A stretch of DNA of 64,000 nucleotides from Spongospora subterranea f. sp. subterranea (Eukaryota > Endomyxa: Phytomyxea > Phytomyxea > Plasmodiophorida): assembly GCA_049724395.1 (NCBI GenBank), contig JAUGWO010000220.1, positions 62,001 to 126,000 on the forward strand, given 5' to 3'. Numbering within the stretch: the stretch's first letter is position 1; every line of letters begins with the position of its first letter. Below are positions 11,148 through 23,245 of the stretch, in pieces. The translations under genes were made by a program, and so were the position numbers. Under the pieces are notes generated by a model that was not told the DNA's origin, ran no database searches, and saw only the letters and a program-made list of their open reading frames with translations.

Positions 11148-11280
11148 GACGGCAAGAAAAATATCGTCGCATTCTGCGGGAACCCACTACCGAATTCATA
11201 TCTGTCTCTCGAACCTCATGTCCTATGTTTATGAGTTTCGCTCGAGTACCGGGACAGACGTGTACCCCGTTATTTTGAGG

Positions 11281-11760
11281 TTTTCTGATGTTGCAGGGGA
11301 CGGTGCCTGCTTCTACCATGCATTGGCGAAACACCCTTCAGTCCCTTTTGCCAACGGACTTGCGTTGAAGGAACATATGTTTCGCGAAGTTTTGAGGGAA
11401 GAGGTTCGATTTCACCCCTTAAGTAAATACAGTGATTGGGCACAAAATGCGAAGGATTACGCAAACACGCACCTTGGGGATCCAAAGAAGTATGCGGATG
11501 AAACAACGCCGTTTTTTGTCACTGCTGTCCTCGGCATCGATGTCATAACCATAAATGTGTTTGGTGAAGTGTTCCGACCGTCAGTAATGGATGCTCGACT
11601 CTACCGATCCAGCCGTTCGGATTCTTGTTCGGCTTCCACTGGTTAATGCATTTGTTCTTCATCATACATTTGGGAAGTCAAATCAGTGGCATCTCCAATC
11701 GGAAATCGCGTGTCAGCGAAATCAGCTGAACCACTTCGGTGCTTTGCTAGGCTCTGAGAG
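11281..11760 (+). pseudogene. OTU-like cysteine protease domain of the pogo-like element
   Basis: AGDGACFYHALA carries the canonical GDGxC nucleophile (Cys codon 11308-11310), and QLNHFGALLG carries the candidate catalytic His (codon 11732-11734). Spacing of about 140 residues fits an OTU domain, a ubiquitin/SUMO-type isopeptidase fold. The Cys and His halves lie in different frames, with the switch near 11.6 kb. Either an intron or a frameshift separates them. Downstream frames (11.6-12.2 kb) continue as a basic, Lys/Ser-rich linker towards the transposase. Confidence 0.7.
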
Positions 11761-12299
11761 CCTTTGTTTACCAGCCACTGTCTATCTGAATCTCTTGAGG
11801 CGAACTGAAGTTGTGATGGCTATCGGTCAAGAACATCCTGCCAAGGTTGTATCTCTTTCAATTCATACTCTACCGATTTTCATTGTTTTGGCCCAGCGGA
11901 AAAAGACGGAGAAGTGGTCGTTTTCGTCACGCGACGGCGTTCCTCGGCCGGACGTTACCCCGTTGACAAAAGTCCACCAATCATCAATTCCTGGCGGCAA
12001 AGAGCCGGCGAAAGCAGCGGGAAATCAGAAGATACTTTTGAAATGGCTGTCATCGCATAAAAACAATTTTGATTTGGCTTCAAAACTAGATGCCCTGGTG
12101 GAACATGAAACCAAACGCCGATCCGCTCGAAACCTGTTTATGTTCAATCAGAGATGTCGATATCAGAGATGACCCTGATAGTGAAGATGTGCATCGCTGC
12201 ATTCTTGAAATGGTAATTATGTTGGATAGTATTATAATGGTATGTAACTCCCCTCAGGTTTCGCATGTTGTGTCAACCTTGTCGAACAGTCAACCTTCA

Positions 12300-14231
12300 C
12301 CATCTAGCAGCATTGTACCGTTGCTCTCAAAGCGTACCAAGGAACTTTCTTGGCTGCAGAGGTCTGCCGTAGTTTTCTTCTATTTACACCCAAAATTGGG
12401 TCGCCGCGATTATCAACTGACTTCGAAAGTGTTCGCACGCCCCAAAGGTTGGCACGGTGGTTGTTGCTCCTCTAATGTTAACACTAACTGCTTAATTCAG
12501 CTACCATTAAGTATTGGGTCACCAGCATCGAATGTAACAGAGCTATTGGTGTTCATTTGACATCGATGACTGCTAAGTCGATTGAATCCTTGCTTCCGGA
12601 GCAGTTTCGCAATCTTGCAGCTCCGGATAGCAAGGTTCACTTTGTTATTCGCGTTTCAGATCATGCACCGAAACAAAGTTTATTAGTCAAGTGGCAGCGA
12701 CGGGTTATCTTGCCAAGCTTTGTCAGCCAAAGCAAGACTGGTTAATGATAATGCTCAATTACAGTATCTACCGGGGACATTATCACGACGAGCCGGTGCT
12801 GGCAGGCCTAACTCATTTCTCCACATTCGCTCTCGTATCGTTGAGATGTTAGACCAGTCTTGGGAATCTGGTACTATTCGGTTGCAACCAGTATATGCTA
12901 AGAGTCATAACTTTGGTTGTTAGGTCGACTCATCACTACAGAGCAACTGTATCAGTTGATAAGGAATGAATTTTCTCGCGACGAAAAATTTTTCACGGCG
13001 AAACTCGATTCTTCAAAAAAGTCACACCCCAATTCGCTACACCAGTTCGTGCGCCGGGTCTTGCTGGACAACCGGTATGAACTTCGGAAAGGAGCTTGCT
13101 TATATATGTCAGTGAATAGTTGATGACAGGTTCTCTACCCGCACCCCAACCGTTTCGCAAAGCATTCCTCTGAACTGGAAAGAATTAGCAGAAAATAACG
13201 CTGAGTATCTACGAAAGTTATTTCGATCAAAAAACGTGGATGTCGTGATCACAGCGGATGAGGTTTCAGCTCGGACTACCAAACTGTCGGTTCTTACTCT
13301 ATATTCAGGTGTTTTTGAAGTTTCATGAAATTGCCTTAAAAGCCATTGGCAAAACGGGAGAAAGACATATCGGAAATATTGTGCAAGCGCACGACGAGAA
13401 ACTTGGGGCAACGGTCATGGTTGCGTGCGAACTGTTAACCTCTCAGTTATTACCGGCAATGATAATATTTACCGGAAAATTTGGTAAACGGCTGTGTGAC
13501 CAGTATCAACACCACAAACCCTCGTTAATCACTTTTAACGAGCAACACTGGATGAATACTACAACCTTTAAGATGTATCTCAGGTGGATTCATCTCTAAA
13601 AATTATCGAAGCATGCGATTTACTAATTCTGTTTTCAGATTTGTAATGGGATTATTTCCAAATAGAACCATAGGATTGACGGTGGACCGATGCCGTCAGC
13701 ATTATGGCACAGAGATTGACAGTTTTGTTGATACCTTGAACAAAGACGAGAGTATTCCGGGCAAGATCGTCTTAGGGTACATTGGAGAAGGACTTACACC
13801 AATTTTGCAGGTTTTTTTTGTGAGGTTGAGATTGGAGTTTATTTCAACTTTTTACAGGTACCTGATGTGTGTATCAATCGCGCTTTGAAACAGCGTATCC
13901 AAAGTAAATATTATTTATTAAGAAACGATAAAGCGCCACAATTTCGCCCAGGTAAACGACATAATCAAAAATTACGTTTTCAAAATATTTATTTGCTGTA
14001 GGTGAAAAGTTTCATGTAACTCGTGATGACATGATCGGTATAATAGAGTCGGTCATCAACGAGATCAATTTCGAGAATCGCCAATCGAAGTGGATAGCGA
14101 ACGCATTTGTCAAATGTGGGCAAGACCCGTGGAGCGTTTCACTCGCAGAGTTCCGACGCCATTTGGATGACCTTGCTACGAACAGTTTGTACGCGGCAAT
14201 GCTCAAACACCAGCAGGCTCTGAAGTTGTAA
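12300..14231 (+). pseudogene. pogo-like DDE transposase with three short introns
   Basis: Order: a DNA-binding helix-turn-helix (RSAVVFFYLHPKLGRRDYQL near 12.36-12.42 kb), a second HTH-like segment (near 12.95-13.09 kb), then the DDE_1-type catalytic domain. This shows ITADEV near 13.25 kb, KLGATVMVACELLTSQLLP near 13.4 kb, IGLTVDRCRQH near 13.68 kb and VPDVCINRALKQR near 13.87 kb. GT/AG introns at 13584-13638, 13811-13857 and 13952-14001 each restore the reading frame (YLR/FVMG, ILQ/VPDV, FRP-G/EKF). The frame ends at 14231. Earlier segments change frame without clear introns. The protein would cut and paste the element at TA sites. Confidence 0.75.
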
Positions 14232-14651
14232 ATACAACCAATAAACAAAGCTACATGGAATATTGTCCGCATTTGACAACTCATTCGCTATTTCACTAAA
14301 GCTCTGAACGTCTAAAGTAATCACTGATGAGTCAGTGATGAAGATTGACGACACACCTGACCAAAGCACAAGTATGTTTAGTATATACAGATCATGTGGT
14401 ATTGTTCCAGGACGATGTCGATGGAGGTACCAGTAGAGCGCGGAAGGTAAATACATGTATACAGTACATACCATCCGAACATCAAAAAGAGGGTTGCGCC
14501 GCTCGGACATTTCCTCACTGTCAGGTCGCCAAATGGATAAAATTTTGAATTTTGTCATTGCAAGGGCTCTCAGATGGGATAATTCTGTCACCAAATCTCT
14601 AGAAAATGGCACTAATTTTGTCATTTCCACGGAGTTTTGCGAATTTTGTCA

Positions 14652-14675
14652 GATGGATAATATTGTCATCTACGG
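14652..14675 (-). repeat. Right TIR of the pogo-like element (24 bp)
   Basis: Exact partner of 10765-10788, followed by TA at 14676-14677. Confidence 0.9.
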
Positions 14676-14847
14676 TAAGTGCTGACGTCCAATTGCCGAT
14701 TAGATATTCTGCCAGTTTCGGCTCACCCATTGAGTACTGATTCGGACACAGATTCCAGTGGTCTCATATGCGTTTTGCTCCTATATTGTTGTGTTCCTTA
14801 CATGTACATGCAGATGATCCCATTGCCAGTCTTTCATCAGCGGTTTA

Positions 14848-17800
14848 TGTTGAAATTACCGTTGAGTCGTCGAGCTGCGGGCATGACAGTGATCATGTCG
14901 CTCGGCGGAGCTTGGCGACGGGAAGGACTGTCCGGCCGGACTTTCCAGCCACTGTCTTACAGTGACCAATTGATGGATCAACGATGGAAAGAGGCAAGTC
15001 AAATCTGGCAATCATCCCTGAATAAACTTCACTTCTTAAATTGATCAACTCTTCTCATATAGTTCAGAAGACCCGCGTTGATGGCCAACCACGACCTCAA
15101 GCAAACGGAACTGCCACCTTCTTCACAGGTTATGGGCCCAGCGCAGAGGCGTGCGTTGGCCTTCACCGGGCAGAAGTTAAACGGAGAAAATTGGACTGCG
15201 TTTAATTTCGCTTTCCAAGCTCATTTAAGGGGACAACAGCTCCATGACCTTCTGGCGAGTGACACGAGCGAAAGCAAGGTTGATGTTGATATGGCCTTTT
15301 CAATTTTAGTTCAAGCATTGGAGCCCAATCAGTACGAGCATGTCTACGGAACATCAACCGCATGCGCAGCGTGGTCGGCTTTAGTGGACTTCTACGCGTC
15401 GAAGAATGCTCAAAACGTCCTGCTATTGACACAAGAATTCCGGGCAGACGAAGATTTCGGAGAATGGATCACTATTTGCTCACCTTTCAAAAATGTCTGA
15501 ACTGTCCAGACGCCTCGGCGAAGCAAGCGGAGCGAGCGTCAGCGACATCGACTTCATGACGACCGTGTGTTTTTCGATAATGCATGTTGAAAAATATAGG
15601 ACAACGGTCGAGGTGATAATGCAAGGATTAGTGTTAACAAAAGCAGAGTTGATGAACCGCCTGTTGACGGCAGAACAGAGATTGAGTCTCTGTTCCATCC
15701 CGGAACCTCAAACAGCTTTTGGTGCAGAAGAAAAGAAGCGCGAGAAACCGAAGAGGAGAGGAAAGTGTTATAACTGCGGGAAGGCAGGGCATTGGGGACG
15801 AGATTGTGGGTTACCCAAGAAGAATCAGAGAGCGAGTGTTGCTTCAGAAGTGATGTTCATGGCTAGTCACAAGGAGGACGACCAGGACAAGAGTGCCTGG
15901 CTGATAGACAGTGGTGCGTCGTCGCACATGATTCACAGACTAGATTCCCTGATGGACTACGAGATTCTGGTGCCAGTACGACCTGTCACGCTGGGCGATG
16001 GCAGACGACAAGAGGCGACACATATGGGTTGCGTAAAGTTGGGAATAGGATGCAGACTCACTCATGTCCTGTATGTACCTGGGCTGAAACAAAACTTGTT
16101 CTCAGTTGCAGCGGCAACCAAGCGTAAAGGGACGGACGTGCAGTTTAAGGGAGATACCTGTCAGATCTCTGTCGATGGCAAGCTGGTCATCATCGGATAC
16201 CGGAGTAACGGCGTATACAGATTCGAAACACTTCATTCGGAGAAGGTGTACCAGGCGCAAACTGACGTACGGGATGCATTCGAATTGCACAGGAGGTGCG
16301 GTCACGTCAATATGGAAACTCTTCGGAAGATGAGCGTGAAAGGCATAATCCCACAGTTTTCCACGAATAGCCAAGTTGTGCACAATTGCACAGTATGTGC
16401 GGAAGGAAAAATGGCGAGGTTGCCAATACCGAAGTCCTCAACGACTAAGACGAAGGAGCTAGGCGACTTGGTGCATAGTGATCTGTGTGGACCAATGAGC
16501 AAGAAGTCACTACAGGGTAACTGGTACTTTGCCACTTACATCGACGACTATACGAACTGGGTTCATATCGCTTTTCTGGCCAAGAAATCTGAACAGCTTG
16601 AAGAATTTCAATCGTTTCGTGCGCTTATGAAGAAACAGTGGGGGCGAACATCAAATGTCTTCGCAGCGACGGAGGTGGCGAGTACGCAAGCAACGAATGT
16701 CAAGGTTTTCTGAAGAGAAAGGGAATCTTGTGGCAACGTACCGCACCAAGGACTCCTCAACAAAATGGCAAGGCAGAGAGGATGAACAGAACGATCGTGG
16801 AGATGGCGCGATGCCTGTTGTTTGACTCTGGACTACCGACTTCATATTGGGAATACGCGGTCCGGTTGGCGGCCTACATCAGAAATAGGACAATGACAAA
16901 GGTCAATGTGGACGAGAAGTCACCGTATGAACTCATTCACAAGAGGCTACCAAGTCTTGCAAGTGTGCCACTGTTCGGATCTCTGTGGGAGGTTCATGTT
17001 CCAGATTCACATCGAAGCAAGTTCGACAGCAAATCAAGAGAATGCAAATTCCTTGGATTTGCGGATGGTGCTAAGGCGTATGTGTTTTTTGAAGATTTGA
17101 AGACGTCGAGAAGGTTTATATCAAGGGACGCAAAATTGAAGGAGACTCGCACAACACCAGTTGAGATGCTAGCGGATGACGACGAGGGCGAGGAATTCCT
17201 GCCCGCAAGTGCAGTCAAAGGCCAACTGTTCAAGAACACGAATTCGAGCGTGAAGGTGCAAGACAGCAGCGGCGAAGCCGTCTTGCCGGGAACTAAGAAC
17301 AAGCAAGCGAATTACGTGGAAGCCGGCACTGTACATGGACGAGTATGCCGGCTGTGCCTTGACAAATGAAAAGGAGCCAGAAACAACAACTATGGCGTTG
17401 AAAGATAAAAGATGGAAGAGAGCAATGGAAATGGAGTACGATTCATTAATCAAGAATAAGACTTGGGAAATTGTTCCGCGACCAAAGGGAAGAAATGTGG
17501 TCAGCGGCAAATGGGTGTTTAAGGCGAAAACCGATGCTGCAGGAAACGTGATCAGATGCAAGGCACGCTACGTGGCCCGATAATTTAGCCAGCAGCCAGA
17601 AACCGACTTTGACGAGACCATTTAAGCCTAACCCCTCTTGCATTACTCATGGCGAGCAAGACTGGATCTGGAGGTAAAGCAGATGGATGAAGACACTGTT
17701 TTGATCTACCTGGAGCAACCGGAAGGGTTCACGGTGCAGAACAAGAATGGCGAGATGGTATGCAAGTTAAAGATAGCCATATATGGCCTGAAGCAGGAGG

Positions 17801-19150
17801 GTCGCGTCTGCTGGGACCAGATAAACGAGTACTTGAAAAGCGACGGCTTCATCGCGACGAAGGCGGATTCCATGCCTGTACTGCCGACGCTCTGAAGACG
17901 ATGTCACATTCATCGCCATCTATGTCGACGACTTGGTACCATCATCAAGAAAACAGAGGATTTTCTAAGATATTCGATGAAACCCGTTGGTGACATCACG
18001 TACTTACTCGGCATAAAAATCGAGCGGGAGAGAGGCAAGAATTCGATTGTCATGAGTCAAGAGTCCTATGCAAAAGGAGCTACTCATCCGATATCAGATG
18101 CTTGCAAGCCAGCAAACATCCCATATATTGTCACAACGACAAGTCTGAGTGACTCGATCGGCAAAGTGAGCAAGAAAACTTTCCTTATTGGATCTGATGT
18201 ACCTGATGCTGGGAACAAGGCCATATATCGCACGCGCGGTAGGAGCAGTCTCACGACACACGAGCAATCCGAGTGAGCAAGATGCAGTGGCGCTCAAGAG
18301 AGTTTTACGATATGTCGCCGGTACTACGTCGATGGGGATCAAGTACGACGGTAAGATATCCAAGCAGTAATCTTCTTGGGTTCGCCGACGCCGATTATGC
18401 CGGCAGCGAGGTGAATCGAAAGTCGACATCGGGAGTTATTTTTATGATGAACGGTGGTCCGATAAGTTGGACAAGCAGATTGCAACGGTGTGTGTCCCTG
18501 TCAACAACTGAAGCTGAATACGTGGCGTTATGCTCAGCAGCACAAGAGGCGTCATGGCTTCGCGGTCTGCTTAAGGATACGGGATTCGAACAGGATGCGC
18601 CAACGATCATCTATGAGGATAATCAGGCGGCAATCGCGCTCGCAAACACATTCCAGACTAAGCGCAGGTCGAAACACATAGAGGTCCGCTATCATTATAC
18701 AAGGGATCAGATCGCGAAAGGAGTGATTCAGCTGCGATATTGCAAGTCTGACGACATGACGGCCGATATACTGACTAAGCCACTTGGTCCAGTAATTTTT
18801 AACAGGCTCCGCAAAAGTTTCATGTTCACGCCCGTACGCTCCGGGTGGGAGTGTTGAAATTACCGTTGAGACTATAAGAGTTGCGGGCATGAAGTTTATT
18901 CACAGATTGCTCACGTCACTGAGCTCCGCCGAGCGACATCATCACTGTCGAGCTCGGTCATGACAGTGATGATGGGGCTCGACGGTTATGATGTCGCTCG
19001 GCGGAGCTCAGTGACGGGGAGGGCTGTCCTACTGCTGTCCTGCCACTGGTTTACAGTGACCAATCGCCGGGTCAACGACTGGGGCCAATCTGAGCAATCT
19101 TCTGAATAAACTTTACTTCCCAAGTGATCAACTCTTATAGACTCGTTTAT
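14848..19150 (+). mobile_element. Ty1/copia LTR retrotransposon fossil, near full length
   Basis: The 5' LTR begins TGTTGAAATTACC at 14848 and runs to about 15060. The 3' LTR begins with the same bases at 18852 and runs to about 19150. Between them lie all parts in order: gag (from about 15.08 kb) with a CCHC zinc knuckle (CYNCGKAGHWGRDC near 15.77 kb), protease (LIDSGASSH near 15.9 kb), integrase (16.3-17.1 kb), reverse transcriptase (17.4-18.1 kb) and RNase H (18.37-18.83 kb). The element is broken, with several breaks concentrated in pol. The LTRs differ visibly, including a palindromic segment only in the 3' LTR, so it is not very young. A closely similar rearranged copy lies at 44.7-46.7 kb. 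Confidence 0.85.
18914..19016. repeat. Palindrome within the copia 3' LTR
   Basis: A 29-nt arm at 18914-18942 is matched by its reverse complement at 18988-19016, with further inner complementarity (CACTGTCGAGCTC / GAGCTCGACAGTG type). The 5' LTR has only one arm (CATGTCGCTCGGCGGAGC near 14.9 kb), so the palindrome arose by inverted duplication after or during insertion. Confidence 0.75.
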
Positions 19151-19253
19151 CGAAGACCCGTAGACCACGATCTCCAAATCGGAGCTGCAACAACCATTCT
19201 CATGGTTGATGTTGTAAAAGTTTTTAAATGGTTCGCACCGCCTTCTGAATGCC

Positions 19254-20790
19254 TCAGGCACTTTTCATGCGGTGACAAACTCTTTTTCCGTCGACCTTCA
19301 ACCATCCGTCGGGCTGAGGCTTTACGTTCTTGCCACCGTCGCTGAGATTCAGTGCATTAGCGTTCAACGCATTTGGAGGCAACGGTTTATGATTCTGCAA
19401 GTTGTCGAAGTGCATCACAGTCAGGATGCAACAGTTTAACAATCGGGATCAAACCATGCTCCAGCTGCTCAGCAAGATTGGAATTTGTCCAATACCCATC
19501 TGATTTTTTTTTGGCTTGATGATCACCGCGATTTCCTTCGGCAGGTTTGGATTCTCAAGCTGCTCCGTTTGCGACAACTTCATTGGCCCATAACACTCAC
19601 AGAGAACTTCTGAAACCATCAGGCTACGTCCTTCTCCCTTTGGCTTTATTCGAACCGAACCATGTTTCGTCATGTGTCAACAAGTCTTCAGGCGGTTGAT
19701 TCGGACTCGACTTGTTCGCTCATGTCATCGCCGTCATACTTGACCACCTCGATTTGTAATTGAACATACGGTCAAGAAACTCTTCGCGATATTTTACAAC
19801 GTCTGCACGTTCTTGACCATTATGATAAAAGGCCTTTTAAAAAGCCACCATACGATAACCCTAAAGAGTGCATGGATCGTCTTGCTTTTGGTTCAGAAGT
19901 AACAATGGCCACGGGAAGACCAAGCAAAGTGTGCAATTCTTCTTTGACCCAAGAGGCAAAGTTTGCACCGCATATTCTCTCGGGCGGTTGCGACCGGAGC
20001 CATGCTCAGCATTGTCGAGCAACATCATCATCATGAATCAACGATTTGGATTTTACATGACACCCCTGCAGATGTGAAGGCAATCGCCCGGTTTGAAGAA
20101 AAAAGTCTATTAATTTTTTTTATCTTCCTCGCCTGATGGTCGGTGTTCTGCTTTGGAAAATGCTCGGCAACAACAGTTCATGATATGGAAATCCTACTGT
20201 TGCAATTTTGAAGTAGATGAAAATACTTTTCGATTGCAAGATAACGAAGAAAATCGTACTTTCAAACGGCATTCACTTGTTTTTCGTATTGCACATTACA
20301 GCGAAAGTTGGTCAACTTTTCCAGTAGTTTCAAAGCATCGTCAATGGACATGCTCGGCGTCGCAGCTGTAGAAGTGTTGATGTCAGGTTCATCAACTGGG
20401 GGAGCACTTGACGTGTCACGACTGCTGTGTTTGTGCTGCCTTCAGAAGAATGAATTAATGCAACCTTCAGTCGTTCTGCTTGACCCAGAGTAAACTGACC
20501 GGAAATGAGATCCTGCTCCAGCTCGCCATCTCAGAAACGAAAACTGAACCGTCGACAGGTTGTCGTCTATGACGATCTTTTGCTCGTCCATACTGAAATA
20601 ATACTCGCAACAAAACGCCAGATGGTAGCAGATATGGACGCTTTGTAACTACTGCCTTCAAGGTTCTCTCGTGATATATTTACTTTTTTGCGCGTGGGCC
20701 GTTGCACCAATATAGTGTTAATTCGCTCAAAAAAGGGACTTCCTAAATAGTGTGAATGACACTAATTAAGGTAATCAGTGTGGATAGGAT
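19254..20790 (-). mobile_element. Broken Tc1-like DDE transposon
   Basis: Minus-strand remnants of a fungal-type DDE transposase: FLDRMFNYKSRW near 19.77 kb, IKPKGEGRSLMVSEVLC near 19.63 kb, FDNLQNHKP near 19.41 kb (an FDNAPSH-like second-acidic motif) and NALNLSDGGKNV near 19.35 kb. The right end (20.71-20.79 kb) carries a CACTGATT...AATTAGTGT end like the TIR of the MITE at 24.9 kb. No left TIR is seen, and the flanking bases at 20.79 kb are not TA. The coding region is spread over frames with stops, so it is a pseudogene. Confidence 0.55.
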
Positions 20791-20974
20791 ATTGCCTCGT
20801 TCCTTTTTGGCGTTTGGGAGAGACACTTGTAAACATTTATGCCACATGAAATGATATGAAGCAAAATCTCATCAACAACCTCCTACCCTCTGTCGACAAC
20901 ACTAAAAACGCATTTCGAGCAAATAATTGTTGAGCTGCTTTATATTATTATGTTTTATCTAAATGTTGATATTG

Positions 20975-22328
20975 TTACGGTCCGAAACAGATCACGATTG
21001 CTGTCACATCATCATCACTACTGGCAGCACATTGTCTCACCAGTTTCCTCGCTGCTATCTCCGCTCGATTTGGCTTGTTGCGGTGAAGTAAAAGACTCCT
21101 AACCAGGGATTCATATTTAGAACAATGTAACACGATATATATTGAACACGACCTTTTAACGATTGACACTATTGCATCTAATGATAGTGTATCAAACACA
21201 CCATCTGATCCCATTACAATAAATACAGGAGATTGTTCGGTATCCTTGATGAGAGGGATCACAATAGACCTGATATCGGGATCAGGGATAATGGACCCGG
21301 GGCCTGTATCAATTATCAGCCACACTACATCATGACTCAATTATCACCATGTACATGAATCTCGCACATCTGTATCTCCGAACCCTCGTGATGGCGATAA
21401 TATCCCCATCACCCTAGCACCTATCCCAGATTAGTCCTATTGCTATACCACTACCAAAACTAGACAGCGTCCACCTCTTATGAACCCTCCAGCAAGTCGT
21501 ACACGATTTGCCTCATCAATATCGGCAGCAGAATGGCGCTTGCAGACCAGACCGTGCTGCGCCTCGTTATCGTGATATACGACGCCACAGTCACCGGCGT
21601 TGGCCAGCGCTAAATGCCCTAGTTTTTGATCATGTTAGGAGACATAAACTAGGGTAGGAATCATATCGCTTACGTCCTCTGATGGTGGCAGCCAAAACGC
21701 AAGCGCCGGATGTGCATGATGAGCGACGAGCTTTTTGGCAAAACTGGGTGGAAAAGGCGGTCAGTGAAATTGACCAATGACAGTGACTCTTAGAAAAACG
21801 GACCTGATTATCTGTCGTGAAAAAGGCATGGTGCAGGGCATGATCGATAGTGCAGATGCCATCAGGAAGCGTATCCTCTAGGACCTGCAAAGCTCTGTGC
21901 ACATTCCAGGTCAGGTGATCATGGGCGAATGAGGAAGCTTCGGCTCCATCATGGCCGTCTGATACCATAAAGAAGGTGAAAATCATCATGAAATGAATCA
22001 CAATGACGGTCTTCGTTAGCATGAAGTGGACCTATTCGCGATCTTGAAAAGAAACTGATGCAAATGATGCATATTCTTGCTTACTCTTTTCTGTATGAGA
22101 ACCAAATGAGGTTATCATGCTCGGACCACTATATGATTCCGCTTCAATCAACAACTGCCGTTGCTCGTTGGATATTCGGTAATCACTAAGGGCATCTGTC
22201 AGAGGGTTTGACAGAAGTAGCTCTGAATCTGTTGGCGCTTGATGATGCTGGTTTGGAGCGTTGCATATTTGCCAAGTATTGTTGTCCAATGGGTCAGATT
22301 CATGGCAGCTGACGGAGGATTTCGACAT
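20975..22328 (-). CDS. PP2C-type Ser/Thr protein phosphatase, possibly decayed
   Basis: Metal-dependent phosphatase (PPM family). Reading leftwards: HANEDRHCD (motif 1) near 22.0 kb, SDGHDGAEASSFA (the DGHxG metal-binding motif) near 21.94 kb, SGACVLAATI near 21.7 kb, LANAGDCGVVYHD near 21.6 kb, EANRVRLAGGFI near 21.5 kb, SRGFGDTDVRD near 21.38 kb, VMGSDGVFDTL near 21.2 kb, and SSDDDVTAIVI just before the stop at 20975. All core acidic motifs are in family order. A first ATG lies at 22328. Some junctions fit short introns, but near 21.98-22.04 kb the motifs sit in different frames without a plausible intron, so the gene may carry frameshifts or be a young pseudogene. Confidence 0.65.
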
Positions 22329-22846
22329 ATCGTTTGATAGGCGTCCAGGGGCCAGATGGCCAGGGGTTAATCCTGCTGGCAACAATCTTATGTACTAGTG
22401 TTTGGAGCGATAACTATATACACAATAGTGTATATAACAGAGAAATACTGCACAACTGCCTCCCACTGGCCGAGCACTGACGGGGCCTGACACGCCAAGC
22501 TGGCGCTACGCCAGCGATTTGATGCTGGATGACATGATCCTGCATATGCGTCCCTTTCTTGGATCGTACTGTTTGGCCAATATGCGATATTTCTGAATGC
22601 GATTTTATTTAAAGTCTAATTGACCCGGAGCATTTGGAAGAAAGGATGTATGAAAATATTAAATCATCCCTTTGAAAGAATCTGTAAATTCGCAAACACC
22701 ACAAAACGTTAAAAAAAATGTTCAGACCGAAGAGCAATCCAATAATTGTAGTGACCTTTGGAAACAGCATGAGATTCTTGAAGCAGTTCAACAGTGACAT
22801 TATTTTGATGGGGAAAGGATTGTCGTCGAAGCATCTGGTGCATTAG
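22329..22846. other. Intergenic, no supported gene
   Basis: Contains a TATA-rich palindrome near 22.41-22.44 kb (TATATACACAATAGTGTATATA-like) that could belong to the promoter of the phosphatase gene. A short hydrophobic minus-strand ORF at 22609-22800 has no support as a gene. Confidence 0.35.
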
Positions 22847-23245
22847 TCAGCAAAATTGTACTTGAAATCCGAACCAGTTTGTTTGTACATCGACGTATCG
22901 TTTAACCAGATCATGGTCGATTGTGTCGTTAGAAAGTGATTCTAATAATCCCTTGGAGACCTGTTCAGCCCTGGTCTCTAACTGCGATATAGTCGATGTA
23001 AGCGTAGATACAATGTGATTATGTTCCTAAATCGGAGTAATTAAGTGACATTTTACCACGAAATCAATCAAAAAACGAACCTGTTTTTCTCTCATAATTC
23101 TGACACTCAAAGCGAACGCCATTGTAGTTGAAGTTAAAACTAATATTTCCTGTCGGAACTGAGAGATTCTCTCCCATAGCGACCGACGGAACACATGATT
23201 AGAATCAGATCGAAAAGGGTTACGAATCACGTTGAACAAGCGCAT
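22847..23245 (-). CDS. Small two-exon gene, putative single-pass membrane protein (114 aa)
   Basis: Exon 1 is 23081-23245 (55 codons, ATG at 23245) and exon 2 is 22847-23026. The 54-bp intron 23027-23080 has GT/AG ends and splices in phase 0, giving a continuous 114-residue frame. The N-terminus is basic with an amphipathic look (MRLFNVIRNPFRSD), followed by a moderately hydrophobic stretch (ILVLTSTTMAFALSVRIM, residues about 34-51). A charged, heptad-like helix follows (STLTSTISQLETRAEQVSKG). This resembles small mitochondrial inner-membrane or assembly proteins, but no family is recognised. The clean splice and lack of stops argue for a real gene. Confidence 0.55.

Larger units (their letters stand above)
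10765..14675 (+). mobile_element. Tc1/mariner (pogo-like) DNA transposon encoding an OTU protease
   Basis: A 3,911-bp element with perfect 24-bp terminal inverted repeats (starting CCGTAGATGACAATATT) and a TA on both sides (10763-10764 and 14676-14677), the classical Tc1/mariner target duplication. Inside are a 93-bp tandem repeat near the left end, an OTU-like domain, a helix-turn-helix region, and a DDE transposase interrupted by short introns. Motifs of the TTTTGTCAT type recur at both subterminal ends. The perfect TIRs suggest recent activity; the coding region has frame changes not all explained by introns. Confidence 0.85.

Noticed and set aside
10893-11234. 113-codon ORF of 31-residue repeats as a protein gene
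   Set aside because: Openness follows from the 93-bp unit length; position and shared motifs fit a subterminal repeat array better.
14139-14630. 163-codon minus-strand ORF
   Set aside because: Lies antisense to the end and flank of the pogo-like transposase and shows no domain; a shadow.
5611-14675. Reading the whole block as one giant virus-like or Polinton-type element
   Set aside because: No capsid, DNA polymerase B or packaging ATPase is visible; clear TIRs and TA sites define separate plain DNA transposons.
22609-22800. Hydrophobic 63-codon minus-strand ORF
   Set aside because: Most of it has intron-like composition (GTCAC...TTACAG) and no homologue is recognised.
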